In this document: one piece after another, positions 1-12,897 of the stretch
Layout of the letters: every line of letters starts with the position of its first letter
Position numbering within the stretch: position 1 is the stretch's first letter
NCBI GenBank assembly: GCA_027627225.1
Contig: JAPFQT010000156.1
Span: 1 to 64,000 of the forward strand
Source: Congeria kusceri
Lineage: Eukaryota > Mollusca > Bivalvia > Myida > Dreissenidae
DNA: 64,000 nucleotides
Direction of reading: 5' to 3'
The notes under the pieces: model-generated
Databases searched by the model: none
Seen by the model: the letters and a program-made list of their open reading frames with translations, nothing else
Told to the model about the DNA's origin: nothing
Translations under genes and position numbers: made by a program

Positions 1-1530
1 AAAGTTATAATATTCGTGTGAATAATAATAGTCTTGCAAAACTTAATTGTTCATTTCTATAATATCCGTGTGTGTCATGATATATATTAAATGTTTTACT
101 TTCGGTAAGATTGAACGCAATGCGTACCGTAACTATGCTTACAACGGACAAATGCAACTGTGACAATAGAAAAATTGGTGTATAGTTAATATTTTTAGAG
201 CTTTATAAAGTACGCGGAATAGGTTACTTTTTATTAATTACGCGTAATGCCTTTGTATGTTTGCATTGATGACCATAATTAATGCATGAACCACATTACA
301 TATAAAGGAGAAGGTAACTGCATTGCAATCGAGGTAACTTAATCATTAAAAAACTGAATACAGCTATTGAAACATGGAAACAAACAAATCAATACAAAAT
401 TAATATGAACTATTAGAAACCAAAAATATAATTTTACCTGTATTGTAGAAGCCAATGTACGGTGGCATAGCTGTGACATGTGCATGTTTTTATTTATGTC
501 GTTCCCACGACATATTAAGTCGTATCTCGTGGGAACGACATAATTATGTCGTGGTAACGACATATTAAGTCGTGGGAACGAGATAATTAACTCGTGGTAA
601 CTACATATTTAAAAACATGCCCATGTCACATCTATGCCACCGTACCATGAACAAGTGTGCGATATTGCAATTCCTATCTGGCATTTTCAGAAAATATCTG
701 TATACAAAAAAAGCAATTTGTTATTCAATAATGTCCCGGCGGTTTTCCAAAAAGCATAATTACACTGAAGCGTCGATCAATTTTGTACCCCACTTGTAGC
801 CGGATTCCCGATTTGTTCTATAAATAGACACAAAAGAATAAAATGGGACTGTGAACATATGCCCGATGTAATGTTTATTTTTAAAAGTCATTGAAATTCT
901 CGCCATTGTCCAATTGCTGATTGTTATGTTTTCTCTTTCTATGACACAAACAGGAATTAAATACATGTACGATATTTTAAAGATTTTCAACAAACATGCA
1001 CAATATCACGCCATATATTTGAAAAAATGTGTTTTATGTATCGCGACTTCATTTTATCTTTTAATAAAATCAAACTATACAAATGACAAAGCAATTGCAT
1101 AACATATGAAACAATGATTAATTCCCAATATTTGATCAGTATATTTTTTTTCAATTCAGTTTTTTACTTCACACAATTTGGAAAAACATATGGTATATAC
1201 ATGCGTATCGGTGATAACTTGACATGTAGATAAAAAGTCACAATGCAATGGGTTAATTGGTTTACTAATATGTAGCAATTGTGATGGGTGCATATTTGAA
1301 CCGCATCTATCATGCAGACAGAATATACCACTGCTATTCAAAGTAACACATACACGTTAATGCATAATTGTATCGAATTATTATACATTTTTATTTATTT
1401 CAAACAAATTGTTTTATACGTATTGGTGTTTGGAACAAGTATTTAATAACGGAGATAATGCAGATTAAAGTGTCAATTTAGTCAAGTGGAACTTACCGTG
1501 AACCGTATAAATTCATGAATTTTATCCATA
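1..1530. repeat. Duplicated block, copy A (partner at 8520-13290)
   Basis: This block matches 8520-9423 plus 12898-13290 in the same order and orientation once the LINE in copy B and the MITE in copy A are removed. Shared landmarks include 'ttataatatt', 'taacatatgaaacaat' against 'taacatatgacacaat', 'tctatcatgcagacagaa' and 'cgtattggtgtttgg'. Copy B lies upstream of TNF copy G1, so copy A is probably the matching upstream region of another TNF copy beyond the left edge. No protein-coding gene is seen in it. The left boundary is cut by the window. Confidence 0.75.
457..645. mobile_element. MITE with about 42-bp terminal inverted repeats
   Basis: The ends begin GTACGGTGGCATAG on the plus strand at the left and on the minus strand at the right, and pair over about 42 bp with a few mismatches. 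The interior carries several palindromic GTCGTGGGAACGACATAAT-type units in alternating orientation. There is no coding capacity. The paralogous block at 9003-9015 lacks it (the flanking 'gccaatg' runs straight on to 'agtgtgc'), so it inserted after the block duplication. The superfamily cannot be assigned from the termini. Confidence 0.8.
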
Positions 1531-1984
1531 TACGTATCTGTTGTTTTCATAATACAGTGCATAACAGTCAAACGGCGCGATTAATAGTTTTACTATACTT
1601 TGTTATTATACTGAAATAAGCAGCGCATTTGGAGTTATTTTGACAGACGTGACTAAAACACGTCACAGCAATGGCAACCTCATAATATACTAGTACGGAT
1701 ACCAAATCAAATATACAGAACAGGAAAACGTTGTGTGTTCATTTTTTTTTGCTATTTAAAATTTGTTTGAAATATAATATTTCAATGGTTTAGAGAAACA
1801 AATCAAACGACCAAATACAACAACAACAACATCAACAACAAAAACCACAACACGATATATGCAAACATTATGTTTTGTATTTCAATCGTGTTGTTTGTAA
1901 AAAAAGGAACGTCTGACTTAAAAGTATATATTACACAAGTTCCTCACAGTGGTCTTCCCAGCTTCTCGGCAATGACGTGATGCA
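1531..1984. other. Spacer, no gene seen
   Basis: AT-rich spacer with a short CAA-rich tract near 1818-1850. No exon-like open frame with splice sites was found. Confidence 0.5.
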
Positions 1985-1989
1985 GAGTG

Positions 1990-2240
1990 ACCACTGTTAG
2001 GACTTTATCATACTCCTCGCAGCGGATATTCCCCACATGCGGTACAATCACCACTGCCACCATACTCCTTGCAGCGGTTATCTCCCCTAGGTGGTACAAT
2101 CACCACTGCCACCATACTCCTCGCAGCGGATATTCTCTAGGCGGTACAATCACCAATGCAACCCTACTCATCGCAGCGGATATTTCCCTAAGCGGTACAA
2201 TCACCACTGCCACCGTACTCATCGCAGCGGATACGGCGAA
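1990..2240. repeat. Tandem repeat, about 51-bp period
   Basis: The word GCAGCGG recurs at 2019, 2071, 2123, 2173 and 2224, and 'ggtacaatcaccactgcc' follows in each unit. This gives about five units of 50-52 bp. Open frames across it are a by-product of the repeat (the unit is near a multiple of three), not evidence of a gene. Confidence 0.85.
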
Positions 2241-3294
2241 AAAAGTAACAACGCAAGATGGTACGGATTGCACAATGTTCTCTTATGTGTATCAAAAGTT
2301 TTGATTAACACCATGTGATTTGACTATGGTAACGTTAAAGTTGGTGCCGGCAGGGATTTGATGTGCTATGCTCGGAACCACACATCGGTGATTGTAAATA
2401 TCTGTAAGCGTACGCAAGCGTATGATAAGTGCAAATTCCTACGTCTGCGCCAATGAATATTTGACTATAAACGCCTAATTGTGAGCTTTGATTTCAAGTA
2501 TTGTTATTGTTATATACATATGCATGTGGATGCAAACATTTAAAAACCCATAACATAGAACATAACATAGAGTTTAATGCATACTAAATAGAAAAAAACC
2601 CATAGTTTTATCAAGAACGTTTGTTAGAAGTTAATCAAATTCAGTAGAGAAAGAGTAAAAGCTTCTAGACGGACGATAACTACTGTGTTAATACATATAG
2701 AATTGGTATTAACATAAAGCAATAACTTTGAAACCTAACGTACAAAGATACCTTAGATACATTAAACAAACCACATGCATGATCAAAAATGCCTTCAGCA
2801 CAGTTGTTCAAACATCCATATCGTTCACTGTAGTTGTAGTGGTAATGCACGTACAGCACAGACTAAAAACAATAATTGCTATCACTATATAGTGTGGGTT
2901 TTTACGGTTTTAACAAGCATAAATCACAACAAAATACACATGTATATAGGACTCATTTACATATGCTACATTCGACGATATGTTTATACAATTTTTTTTT
3001 TATTTGTCATATGTGTACCATATCTTTTCACTTGAATAATGCATTAAAGTTCAATATATTGTGTAATTTGTCGCTGACAAAATTACTATATGAACCTTGT
3101 GTGTTGTTGACTTTAGTGTAAACACAGCAACGGTGATGTTATAAAATGGTCTAACTATGTATGTCATATTAACCAGACCTTGTAATATAACAGTTTACGT
3201 CAGTGGCACATTTAAATGTTACTATTTGACGTCAATGGCACCTTTCAATGTTACTATTGACGCCATTATTGCATGTACGAAGTTGGTAGAATCG
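2241..3294. other. 3' spacer downstream of TNF copy G1
   Basis: AT-rich sequence with no recognisable exon. On the minus strand it is the region just after the G1 stop. A T-run followed by 'atttg' near 2992-3006 gives AATAAA on the minus strand, a possible but unproved polyadenylation signal. Two similar 'tcaatg/gtcagtggcac' words near 3200-3245 form a short local duplication. Confidence 0.4.
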
Positions 3295-5966
3295 TTACAC
3301 TGAGCCTGCAAAGTGTGCGGAGAAGATGTTGTCATTGCTGGCAACATCCACTTGGTGAGGGTGTGTAACACTCACGGACACGTGGTCATAAATGTCAAGG
3401 TTAAAAACGGCGTTATTGTTACTGAACGTTTGGTGCCGACCAATAATGGACATTCTACTTTCCGTGAGCATGCGCTGTGTACCGTACTTGTGTGACAAGA
3501 CGTCAATAAAGTGCGAAAATATAATTGAATCGTTTAGAGTTGAAGCGTTGGTCTTGATTGCAAGTCGGCTTGACACCTTGTACAAACCAGCTCGCCGAAT
3601 GAAGATTTCACCATCCACGTGTAGGTGTGTTATGTGTTGAATGCTGGGCTTTGTCACTGATTTACCTTGTTCATTCCAAATGAGGCGATGCAAACCTAAA
3701 CAAGCAGATCCATACAATAATATAAACTGTAATGTTTTCCCAGTTATAGCTTCGGACAAACAAAACATAAAATCATCATTATTATTATAGTTGTTGTCGT
3801 TGCTATTATAAATAAATTATAAATAATGTCACAGGTAAGTGTCAATCAAATATCCCCTATATAGCATACGCGTACAAGCATTGAACTGTTTGAGATTTGA
3901 TAAAAGTAACACATTGCACCAAAATGTTACATGCCGACCCATCTACAGACGTTGCTTGAATACCATATAAAGAATACCAAATAATTAAAACAATATTATG
4001 GATTGTATTACATAGTACCTCCAATGGATTTTGTTCCTCGAATTCCCACCGCCTGTACGTAGGGCGTCTGGTCTTCGTACGAGTCACACATCTGGTAGAT
4101 AGCCTCTGTTACCACTGCAGGAATATATTAAAATGTAATGCTTCATGAACGTCAAATATATGGTATGACACACAACGTTTTGTGTTGGTGTGTGACAAAG
4201 ATCGGCAACTATAAGATGTAACATGCTTTGACTTTAAAAGTTACGCTGCAATGTAACATATTCTGAAATGACAAAGTAAAATATAACCAAAAGTGAATTC
4301 ATGAAAAAGCTCGGTTGTAAATGCCACAAAGTGCTCTATACGCCGATAGGCCCTTCCAACTAGACCTTTTTTTGATTGCAATTTGCATCCGTTTCAAATT
4401 TTGCACAGCCCCATCATACACAATGTCCAATACAGGTATGATAAAATTTGAACGGTTCAACGATCATTTATATTTCCTCGTGCTCTCGGGTGCCAAAACT
4501 AATAATTGCACGAGACAATCGTGGTGAATGTAGAAATTCGATGCATTGTATAATCAAAGTCTTTAACAAAGACACTCCAACAAAAAAACCATTGTAATCG
4601 ATTATTTTATGCATAACACCATCCCACAATGAAGAATTGAAGTTTCCAAAAATGTCAATCATGTGCAAATTAATCTGCAATTTTATCAAATCATTGAAGT
4701 TGGATATCTCGTGATTAAAGTATAACCTATTTTACACATTGAAGCACGTGGTAAACTTCTAATCATTTTGCAAAATTTGATTAATGTAAATTAATCCGTT
4801 AACAATAGTTAGGGAGGAGTTTAAAATGTTAGTGGCAAAACCTGGAAAGTGCTACTGTGCAGTATACAGGACGGGTGCGCGCCATTGGTATGTAAGAGGC
4901 CGAATTCTACGTTCTTAGGTATTGCGTAATTTTTATAAGATAAATCTTCTCTTTATTTAGATTAAAATTTATAAAATCATTATTTTAACGATTTTAAATC
5001 AAAATAAAAGAAAAATAACGATTATATTTGCTCTTAATTTCTAACAGTGAAATTGACTTTATTTCGTGTTCGCATTTTTGCGAATTTTTGTTTTGATATT
5101 CTGTTCTCTTTTTGTGAAGTTTTGTATGAAAACGAAATTTTAGATAAAGGAAATTGAATACATCGAAGACTTATATACATTCTGTGTTCTTGAAAAGTTT
5201 GGAGCAAATTGGGCTCAAAATACAAAAGTTATAGCTGATTAAGCGAAGGTCTAGTCAGAAGTGCCTATTGGTGTATACTACTGAACTGTTTACTATTGGT
5301 TCAACAGCAGAGCCCGATGATGACAGATTTGTTAATAATTATGTTGCTCTTTAATTAACAAGATGATTTCTTGATGTCTTTGAGAATTACATGATAGCAA
5401 AATGCTTCAGTTCTCCTTTAGCATTTGTCAATTTATTCAATGCATATTACTTGTAAAATTACTCACGGTATCGGTTGCGGTTGAAGAAATTATATTTCGT
5501 TTCCTGTAAGGTATGAACATTAACGTTATTCCAATGACTTCTTTTAACTAAAACAACATATTAACTTTAGATATTTTACTTCTTTTATACTTTGTTATGG
5601 AATATTTTCTCTGAAAACTATATTCTTTAATAATACTATGTTGCCATACCACATATGCATTCACTTAAAGTGTACGTTATTATAAATCACCTTTTGAGCT
5701 GCAAGTTGAAGAATGTTTTCCGTCTCTCCACAGCACTGTGAGCTGTGAGATGTTCGCAGTTTTGCAACGTGGCCGGAAATGTTGTCTTTGTCGTACATCG
5801 GTATGAGGTCCGCACAATCCGTGCACAGTTTGGAAGTCGTAGGCTCATTGTTGGAGCTTCGTACTCTTGACCAGTAAATGGTCATGGTCAGGAATGCTAC
5901 GGACTGCAGACCCGTGACCGTAATTAAGCAATAACTCAAGGACACTGAAAACTGACATTTCAGCAT
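3295..5966 (-). CDS. TNF-superfamily ligand G1, type II membrane protein (4 coding exons)
   Basis: Proposed exons, in minus order: 5691-5966 (ATG, membrane anchor about residues 10-32, then stalk with LCTDC and QCCG), 5467-5503 (37-nt micro-exon, ETKYNFF), 4019-4114 (96 nt, MCDSYEDQTPYVQAVGIRG) and 3295-3695 (TNF homology domain, stop TAA). All internal borders are GT/AG and phases agree (0, 1, 1). The total is 810 nt, 269 residues. The last exon shows family landmarks: an aromatic strand near LIWNEQGK, FIRRAGLYKVSSRL, VLSHKYG, VFNLDIYDHVSVSV and a C-terminal NIFSAHFAG. TNF ligands trimerise through this domain and signal to TNF receptors at the cell surface or after shedding. The start is uncertain: an acceptor at 5952 could join an unseen upstream exon in phase 0. 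This is the best preserved copy together with G3. Confidence 0.8.
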
Positions 5967-7480
5967 TTGCAATTATGCAATATCATAAAACATGTTTTCG
6001 TTAATATGTATGTGGAAATTGACCTTGACAGTTTGCTAGCAAAGCTTCGGCATAAATGGCAATAAACTAAATCATACTATGAATACATTTAATACTACTA
6101 ACAGTTGAATGTTATTTGTGGTTCATGAATGTTGAATCATTTATCGTCGTCACACTGGCGTGAGCTAGATATATATAAACATAACAATATCGCCTGTAGC
6201 TTGGCATCTAATAAATGTGTGCAAATAAATAGAATATTAATAATTCGAATAGCTTAACTCGGGCTGCGAACGCTCTATCCAATTGACGCATGGTAAACAA
6301 TTTCATTTGCAAACTTCAGCATAGATCTGTCCAGAACAAACTATTCTCAAATATCCCCTAATAAGACAAAATGCAAATAAGAATATAAGACCGAGATTAC
6401 GCTTTGTATGTATTTAATCCAATGCGAATCAAAATGACACAACAATACCCACCAAATACAACATCTCAAACCAATTTAGAATTAAAGTGTTTTACATATT
6501 CTCTTAACGTTTTAAAGATGTCATTATTGCACAATTCATTTCTGAGAATTACATTATGTAACATAAAATACATACTCATATGCAAAAATACTTCACAAAA
6601 TGCATACAACTACTAAGTATTGTACGGACTAAAATGCCCATGTAAGTAAGTCAACAAAAAAATAATTTAAAAAAAGCTCTTCCTTCTATCGAGACATAAA
6701 ATATTTTTTGGTATTAATTGTAAAAAAAGTAGTATGATATTCATGGAACGTGTATACATTACACACTTATTTTTCGTTGCGAACCGTCGCATTCATTGTC
6801 CCACTATGGCAGGTTACAACTATTAATGTTGCAATTTTCCCTCGTATTACGGCGTACGTATTCCGATATTATTAGCTGCTTGTTTGTTTTTGAAACAAAA
6901 CACTTTTGAATAGAATACGGCCTTTCCATGTAAGTTTATATGTTGCTCATAAGCAATTATATTAATTTGACTTTAAACATTATCACTGACACTTGGTCTA
7001 GATATTTTCCAGTTTTTCTCCGTGTGGTCCACGAGGGCAAACGTATTGAATACCAGTATATGTAAAACAATAATGTTGATATGATTGAATCGTGAAATGA
7101 GATCTCTTAAAATGTTATATTGTAGCAGAATGATAACTTCGTTAAACATTTAACACCGAACGTTCTTCAACGATTCGTCTGCGGTGTACTACCTTATTAT
7201 ACGGGTTAAGTTAAATAGAGCTACCAAACTAACATATAAATGTTTAGGGCCGTTTAACGATTTAAACCGAGCTTTCACATTTCCTGTCAAGGTCATATAC
7301 AATGAGGACAGATTTTCAGAAAATGCAAATTACGACCTTCATTTTCTGTAAATGATAAGCCATCGAGTATTTTGGGTTTTTGTAAACATTCAATACACTT
7401 TATTTTCTTTAGAAGAACACATTGTTGACACTCACAATTCAGCTAGATGTAGGTATAATGAAACTCCATAGACATCAGAA
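5967..7480. other. Spacer upstream of G1
   Basis: AT-rich, no convincing exon. It should contain the G1 promoter and perhaps a 5' non-coding exon, but no element stands out enough to call. Confidence 0.4.
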
Positions 7481-7489
7481 GGGGAGAAA

Positions 7490-7860
7490 CCCTTATTACT
7501 GCCCGTCGGTCCTTTATTTGAGGCAAGTGACCAATTGCCTATACAATACATGACAATACATACAACACAACACAAATCATAAACATGATTAAAACTGGGG
7601 TCACCAACTTGGAACGGTAAATGCAAAGCATTGGGGGTTTAAACCAGTTTAAAGGCATGCCACACCTCACACTTAGCCCAGAATTAATCACTTAAAAGGG
7701 AAAATACACAATGGACAAAATAGAAATCACACAACAGACACAAATACATCAAAAATGACTAAAGCTGTGGTCACCGCCTTGGAACGGTCAATGTATAAAC
7801 ACATTGCGGGCTTAAACCTCACACTTAGCCCAGAATTATTCACAAAACACGCACTTTTAA
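7490..7860. repeat. Dispersed repeat, two tandem units (related copy at 54.2 kb)
   Basis: Two head-to-tail units share 'ggtcaccnncttggaacggt' and 'cctcacacttagcccagaatta' (7590-7690 and 7770-7845). A third copy with the same words lies at 54270-54355. No coding capacity. It is a small interspersed repeat of unknown class. Confidence 0.65.
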
Positions 7861-9423
7861 ATAAACTTTAACCACGTAGCATTGCAATTCAAATTAAATA
7901 GTAATAAAAAAAGAGAATATTAATTCAATTGAATGGTTTAATGTTCTGAGGCTCGATGAAATGAAGTAAATACAATTATCAGCCAAATTCCTTCTTGTTG
8001 ACAAAATTTCAAGACCTAGCATCGAATAGTACACATCCCAGATCATCGTCGTGCATCTCAAGAAGAAGCCGTAATATGTGGTTTAAAGGCCAGATTACAT
8101 AGCTTGGTTGTATATGTTTACTATTTATAATTAATATAATTTAAACAGCAGTTAATATTAAACTAAAACGATCATTACTACAAGTATTTATGCAAACAGA
8201 AAATGAAAAATTGTTTATTCTACCAAACGTGAATCAAATACTAAATTTAGTATTTTGATGTCCATGTGCCGTAGCCATCTTACTTGTTAATCTGTTTTAA
8301 CGCGTTTGTGGTGTTACTGTTCAAATTAAATCGAGATATATTTAAAGCTGTTTACCCAACGAGAATAGATAATTATTTCCAGTTAAAAGAAATTCTTAAT
8401 CAAAAACTAACAGGCGCAGCAACTATTTAATTAATTATTTACGAGTAGTTATGCAATTCAATACGCTCGTTACCTTCACATTTTAGCCTGTTAAGAAAGC
8501 TCATACTGTATATCCATATCAAAATTATAATATTAATGCGAATACTAATAATCTTGAAAAACTTTACTGTTCATTTCGGATGTTTGCATGTGAGGAGTTA
8601 TATACAAAATGTTATATTTTATGTAAGATTGAACACAGTGCGTACCTTAACTACGCTTACAATGAACACATGCAATTGTGACAATAGAACTGTTGGTACA
8701 TGTATATTGTCAATATATTTAAAGCTTTATTGAGTACTAGTAAGCAAAATTGTTTTACTTTGTATTAAGTGTGCATTAAGATCATTGTATGTTTGCATTG
8801 GTGAACATTATTAATACAACAACAAGCATGGTTCTTTACATAGAAATAAAGAAAGTACATGGTTACTGCATTGAAATGGAAGTAAATTAATAGGAAAATG
8901 AATACAGCTATTGAAACAGTAAAAAACGAAACAAAACTAACTTAATATCTTTTAAAATTTTACAAACCAAAAATATAAACTTATATTACCTGCATTGTAA
9001 AAGCCAATGCACCAGTGTGCAATATTGCAATGTTATCGCGCATTTTCAGAAAATGTAAATTTAAAAAAAGCATTTTGTAATTCAGCAATAATGCCGCGGC
9101 GGATTCCCGACATATATGTTCTATAATAGACATAAACGAATGAAATGGGCCCAAGGTATTGCATTTTCGAAAGTCATTAAAATTCACGTCATTGTCAAAT
9201 TGCTGATTGTTGTTTTCTCTTTCAAATGTTTGCTAAGAAGATAGGAATTTCATACAATATTTTTAAGTTTTAAACAAACACGCGCAATGTCACGCCATAT
9301 AATTGACAAAAAAACTATTGTTTTATGTATTGCGACTTTATTTTATCTTTCAAATATATCAAACTATACAAATAACAAAAATTAGCATAACATATGACAC
9401 AATTATCAATTCTCAATATTTAG

Positions 9424-12400
9424 TGTTGGTTTGAAAGTAGTATTCTAAATATTATGAAAAATCCGTTCTCATTTGTTCATTACAACGTGCAAAGTATTGC
9501 CAACAAAACAGATCTTCTTTACTCAAGTTTAAACTCATTCGATGTTATAGCCTTTAGTAAAACGTAGCTAAGTAGCGGAACTTCTTCAAGTGACATTTGC
9601 TTTCATGGTTACATGTTCGAAAAGATAGACCACTAGATCGGCACGGCGGATTAGCTGTCTATATTTATAAAGCATTAACATACATACGTAGAGAAGACCT
9701 TGAACCGATCGGTCTATAATGTATATGGCTTGAAATAAAATTATGTAAAAACAAATCAATACTAGAAACTTCATTTGGATTAACGACCGACACTGGCATT
9801 CGCGATATAATTGTTACAGGCGGCTTCAATTTTAATAAAATGACACTACACTCAACATAGAAAGTTGAAGGATTATGTGCTCAAAACAACTTAACACAGA
9901 TAATTGACGAACCAACTCACTAGACAGAATACTCGACATCTGTTATCGACCTTATATTCGTTAGTAACCCCAATTCGATCGTTTCATTTGGTACTGGATA
10001 ACCATTCCTTAACCAAAACATACGTTATCACTGTCCAGTTTTTGATATAGTAAAACATAATAAGCCTGTTCGAAAAGGTTTTAATCGACAAATATGGCGC
10101 TATGATTTAGGGGATTATGAACAATTACGAACTATTCTTTCAGGTTTAGAATGGGATCATTTAGTCAATGAAAAAAAATGCTGCACTAAAGTCAATCCCT
10201 TATAAAAATGTTTGCATTAGGACAGGAGATGCCCCGTGGATGAATAATGTCATCAAATCCAAAATACGTAAACGAAAACGATTATACCACAAAGCTAAGT
10301 TATCTGGCTCACCTATTCATTGGCCAAAATTTCGAACTATACGTAATCAAGTTGTCTCACTTATACGTGAAGTCAAAACGCAAAACATTGATAATCTTAG
10401 CCAAAAATTAAAATCACACAATGTTAACTAAAAAAATTGGTGGAACATTTTGCGAAATTTTAGTTAACCTAAAGAACATAAATCAATACCATCTTTACGA
10501 GACGAAAGAACGGACGCTCTTATTATAGATGATTTTGAAAAGGCTGATATGCTTACTGAATATTTTTCTATGCAGTCTTATATAGATGACTCTAATCGAG
10601 AAGTACTATCAAGCCATAACTCTTGTGAACATATCATTCAGTCTATTTCCATAACGTCCGGCGAAGTATTAGACGCCTTTAAAAGTTATAAATTGGGTAA
10701 AGCCTCGGGTCCTGATGGGATTGATAATCGAATCTTATGCGAATCTATGCATCAGTTAAAAAACCAAATTTGCAATCTTTTTAATGCTAGTCTGACCCAC
10801 TGTAAAAAGCCAGACGCGTGAAAAAATGGCAAATGTTTGTGCAGTCTTTAAAAAAGGTGACCCATCATTAGCGTCTAACTATCGACCTATATCTCTTTTA
10901 AGTACACTTGAAAAGGTTTTTGAAAGGATCCTTTATAAACATATATTTAATGTTCTACAAGGCAATTCGTTTTTCACGCAATCTAAGTATGGATTCCTCT
11001 CATGGGAATCCGCCGTATATCAACTTACTTATATGTATGACAAATTCTGTAAAGCTCTGGACAATGGCCTCGAAGTAAGAGTTGTCTTTTTTGATATTTA
11101 GTAAGGCCTTTGATAAAGTCTGGCATAAGGGACTGCTGTACAAACTCCATTCTGCTGGTATCAGAGGCGACATACTAAAATGGATAAGTAACTACCTGTC
11201 ATATAGAAAACAGAAAGTTGTGCTTCCGGGCGCCGAATCTCGTTTTGCTAATGTTAATACAGGTGTCACCCAAGGTTTAATTCTCGGTCCGTTAATGTTT
11301 TTAATATATATATAAATGGCATTCTTTTAAATATACGTTCATGCGAAAACCTCTTTGCAGTCGATACAAGCCTATGCATGATAGTAAATTTCATCGATCA
11401 GACAGCAGCCTTGAGACAAGCTGATATTGAGCGAATAAATACGTGGGCTGAACAATGGTTGGTAAAATTTAATCCTGCAAAGTCAGAATCTCTAATAATA
11501 TCCCGAAAACAAAACAGACCAATCCACCCACCTCTGACAATGCAAAACGTACCCATTCCAGAAGTCAATGTCTATAAACACTTAGGAATCCATTCAGCCA
11601 ATGACTGCACTTGGCATGAACATATTGCACATATCAAAGACAAAGCATGGAAGCGATTAAATATTATGAGCCGTGTTATTATACTCTTGATCGAAAAGCG
11701 TTCGAAGTTAAATACTTTTCGTTTATTAGACCTATACTTGAATATTCGGATGTAGTATTTGACAATTGCTGTCAATTTGAAAAAGTTGACTTAGAAAAAA
11801 TTCAAACTGAGGCTGCACGAATTGTGTCAGGTTGTACCGAACTTGTTTCGATAAACGAGTTATACAGAGAGGTTGGGTGGGAAATATTACATATGCGGCG
11901 CCAGAAACATAAACTTATTCGCATGTATAAAATAACCACAAATCAAACGCCGACATACCTTAATTCTATAGTGTCTGATACAGTCGGAGCTAACAACCCT
12001 TATCAATTGCGAAATGGAGCAAACATTAGAAATGTAGCAACCCGTACAACCACTTATTCAAATTCATGTGTCCCATCAACAATAACAAAATGGAACAACC
12101 TTCCTCTGGAAACACGAAATGTTGATTTTCTTAACACTTTAAAATTGCTACTTGATAATGATAATACTAAACCTAATTTATTATATTACTATGGTGAAAG
12201 ACGCCAACAGATGCTCCATTCCAGACTAAATGTAGTTCACTAAAGCAACATCTTTATATGTACAATATTGTTTAATCACCCGTATGCAACTGTGGTGCAG
12301 TCGAATCAGTATTCCATTATTTTTTCGAATGCAACTTATTCAGGCAAAAACAAGAAGTTCTTATCAGAACAATTTCTCTTATGTCATCCCCAACCCTAAA

Positions 12401-12897
12401 CACACTTTTGTATGGAGATGAAGGTATTGAATATTATAAAACAAACGTATTTTTGATGCAGTTCATGTGTACATAAATCTAGTAAACAATTTGATACCTA
12501 GCTCTCTGTTACAGCGAAAAACTCATTTCAAGTTAAACTGTTCTTGTATGCCTTCCTCTTTATCCGAGCGTTCACCTCTACCGTTTACAAATCTCCACTC
12601 TCTAGGATTTATATTTTTCTGTCGGATATTATCCTATATCTCTTTCTAACCAGCAATTGCTATGTTCTCACAAATGACTGCCACTTATAGAAATGTTACA
12701 TACTTTCATGCAAATACTACTTATGGAGAAGAACCATATAAGATCTAATCTTTCGTTCCTATCCATTTTTTTAACGTGCGAATTATGTGTAACTGTATAT
12801 ATGTTTTGTGTATATGTTTTGCATGTGTTCGGGAAATGAAATATGTTTAAACTAATATTTGCTTAGTAAACTGTTCGCTAGCTAGTTAATAAGAGTC
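9424..12897 (+). mobile_element. Non-LTR retrotransposon (CR1/Jockey-like LINE), degenerate, with 7-bp target duplication
   Basis: The element is bounded by TATTTAG at 9417-9423 and 12898-12904. It sits inside the copy B block at a point where copy A is continuous. It encodes one pol reading frame, broken by stops and frameshifts: endonuclease from 9454 (FVHYNVQSI), reverse transcriptase at about 10550-11400 and a C-terminal CxCG...H...C knuckle near 12290-12340. There is no ORF1, so it is 5'-truncated or a one-ORF type. Damage in every domain means it cannot move by itself. Confidence 0.85.
9454..12474 (+). pseudogene. LINE pol (endonuclease + reverse transcriptase), broken
   Basis: Frames in order: 9454-10160 endonuclease remnants (an in-frame TAG after FSKT, more breaks later), 10168-10431, and 10549-10821 with the start of the RT palm (KASGPDGIDN). 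Then 10826-11101 (ANVCAVFKKGDPSLASNYRPISLL), 11082-11315 (KAFDKVWHKGLLYKLHSAGI and GVTQGLILGPL), 11378-11755, and 11647-12243 (thumb/connection region). The tail 12280-12474 carries CNCGAVESVFHYFFEC before a stop. The catalytic FADD box is not intact: the region near 11350 reads as FAVDTS. At least five reading-frame breaks are visible. Codon use and AT content match the host, suggesting long residence. Confidence 0.8.

Noticed and set aside
480..600. Regularly spaced GTCGTGGGAACGAC units resembling a CRISPR array
   Set aside because: Units alternate in orientation inside a terminal-inverted-repeat element, spacers are too short, and the DNA is eukaryotic.
1987..2304. 105-codon open frame
   Set aside because: It is the translation of a 51-bp tandem repeat and has no splice or domain support.
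2775..3121. Two overlapping open frames with hydrophobic stretches
   Set aside because: AT-rich frame noise in the spacer; no domain and no convincing splice sites.
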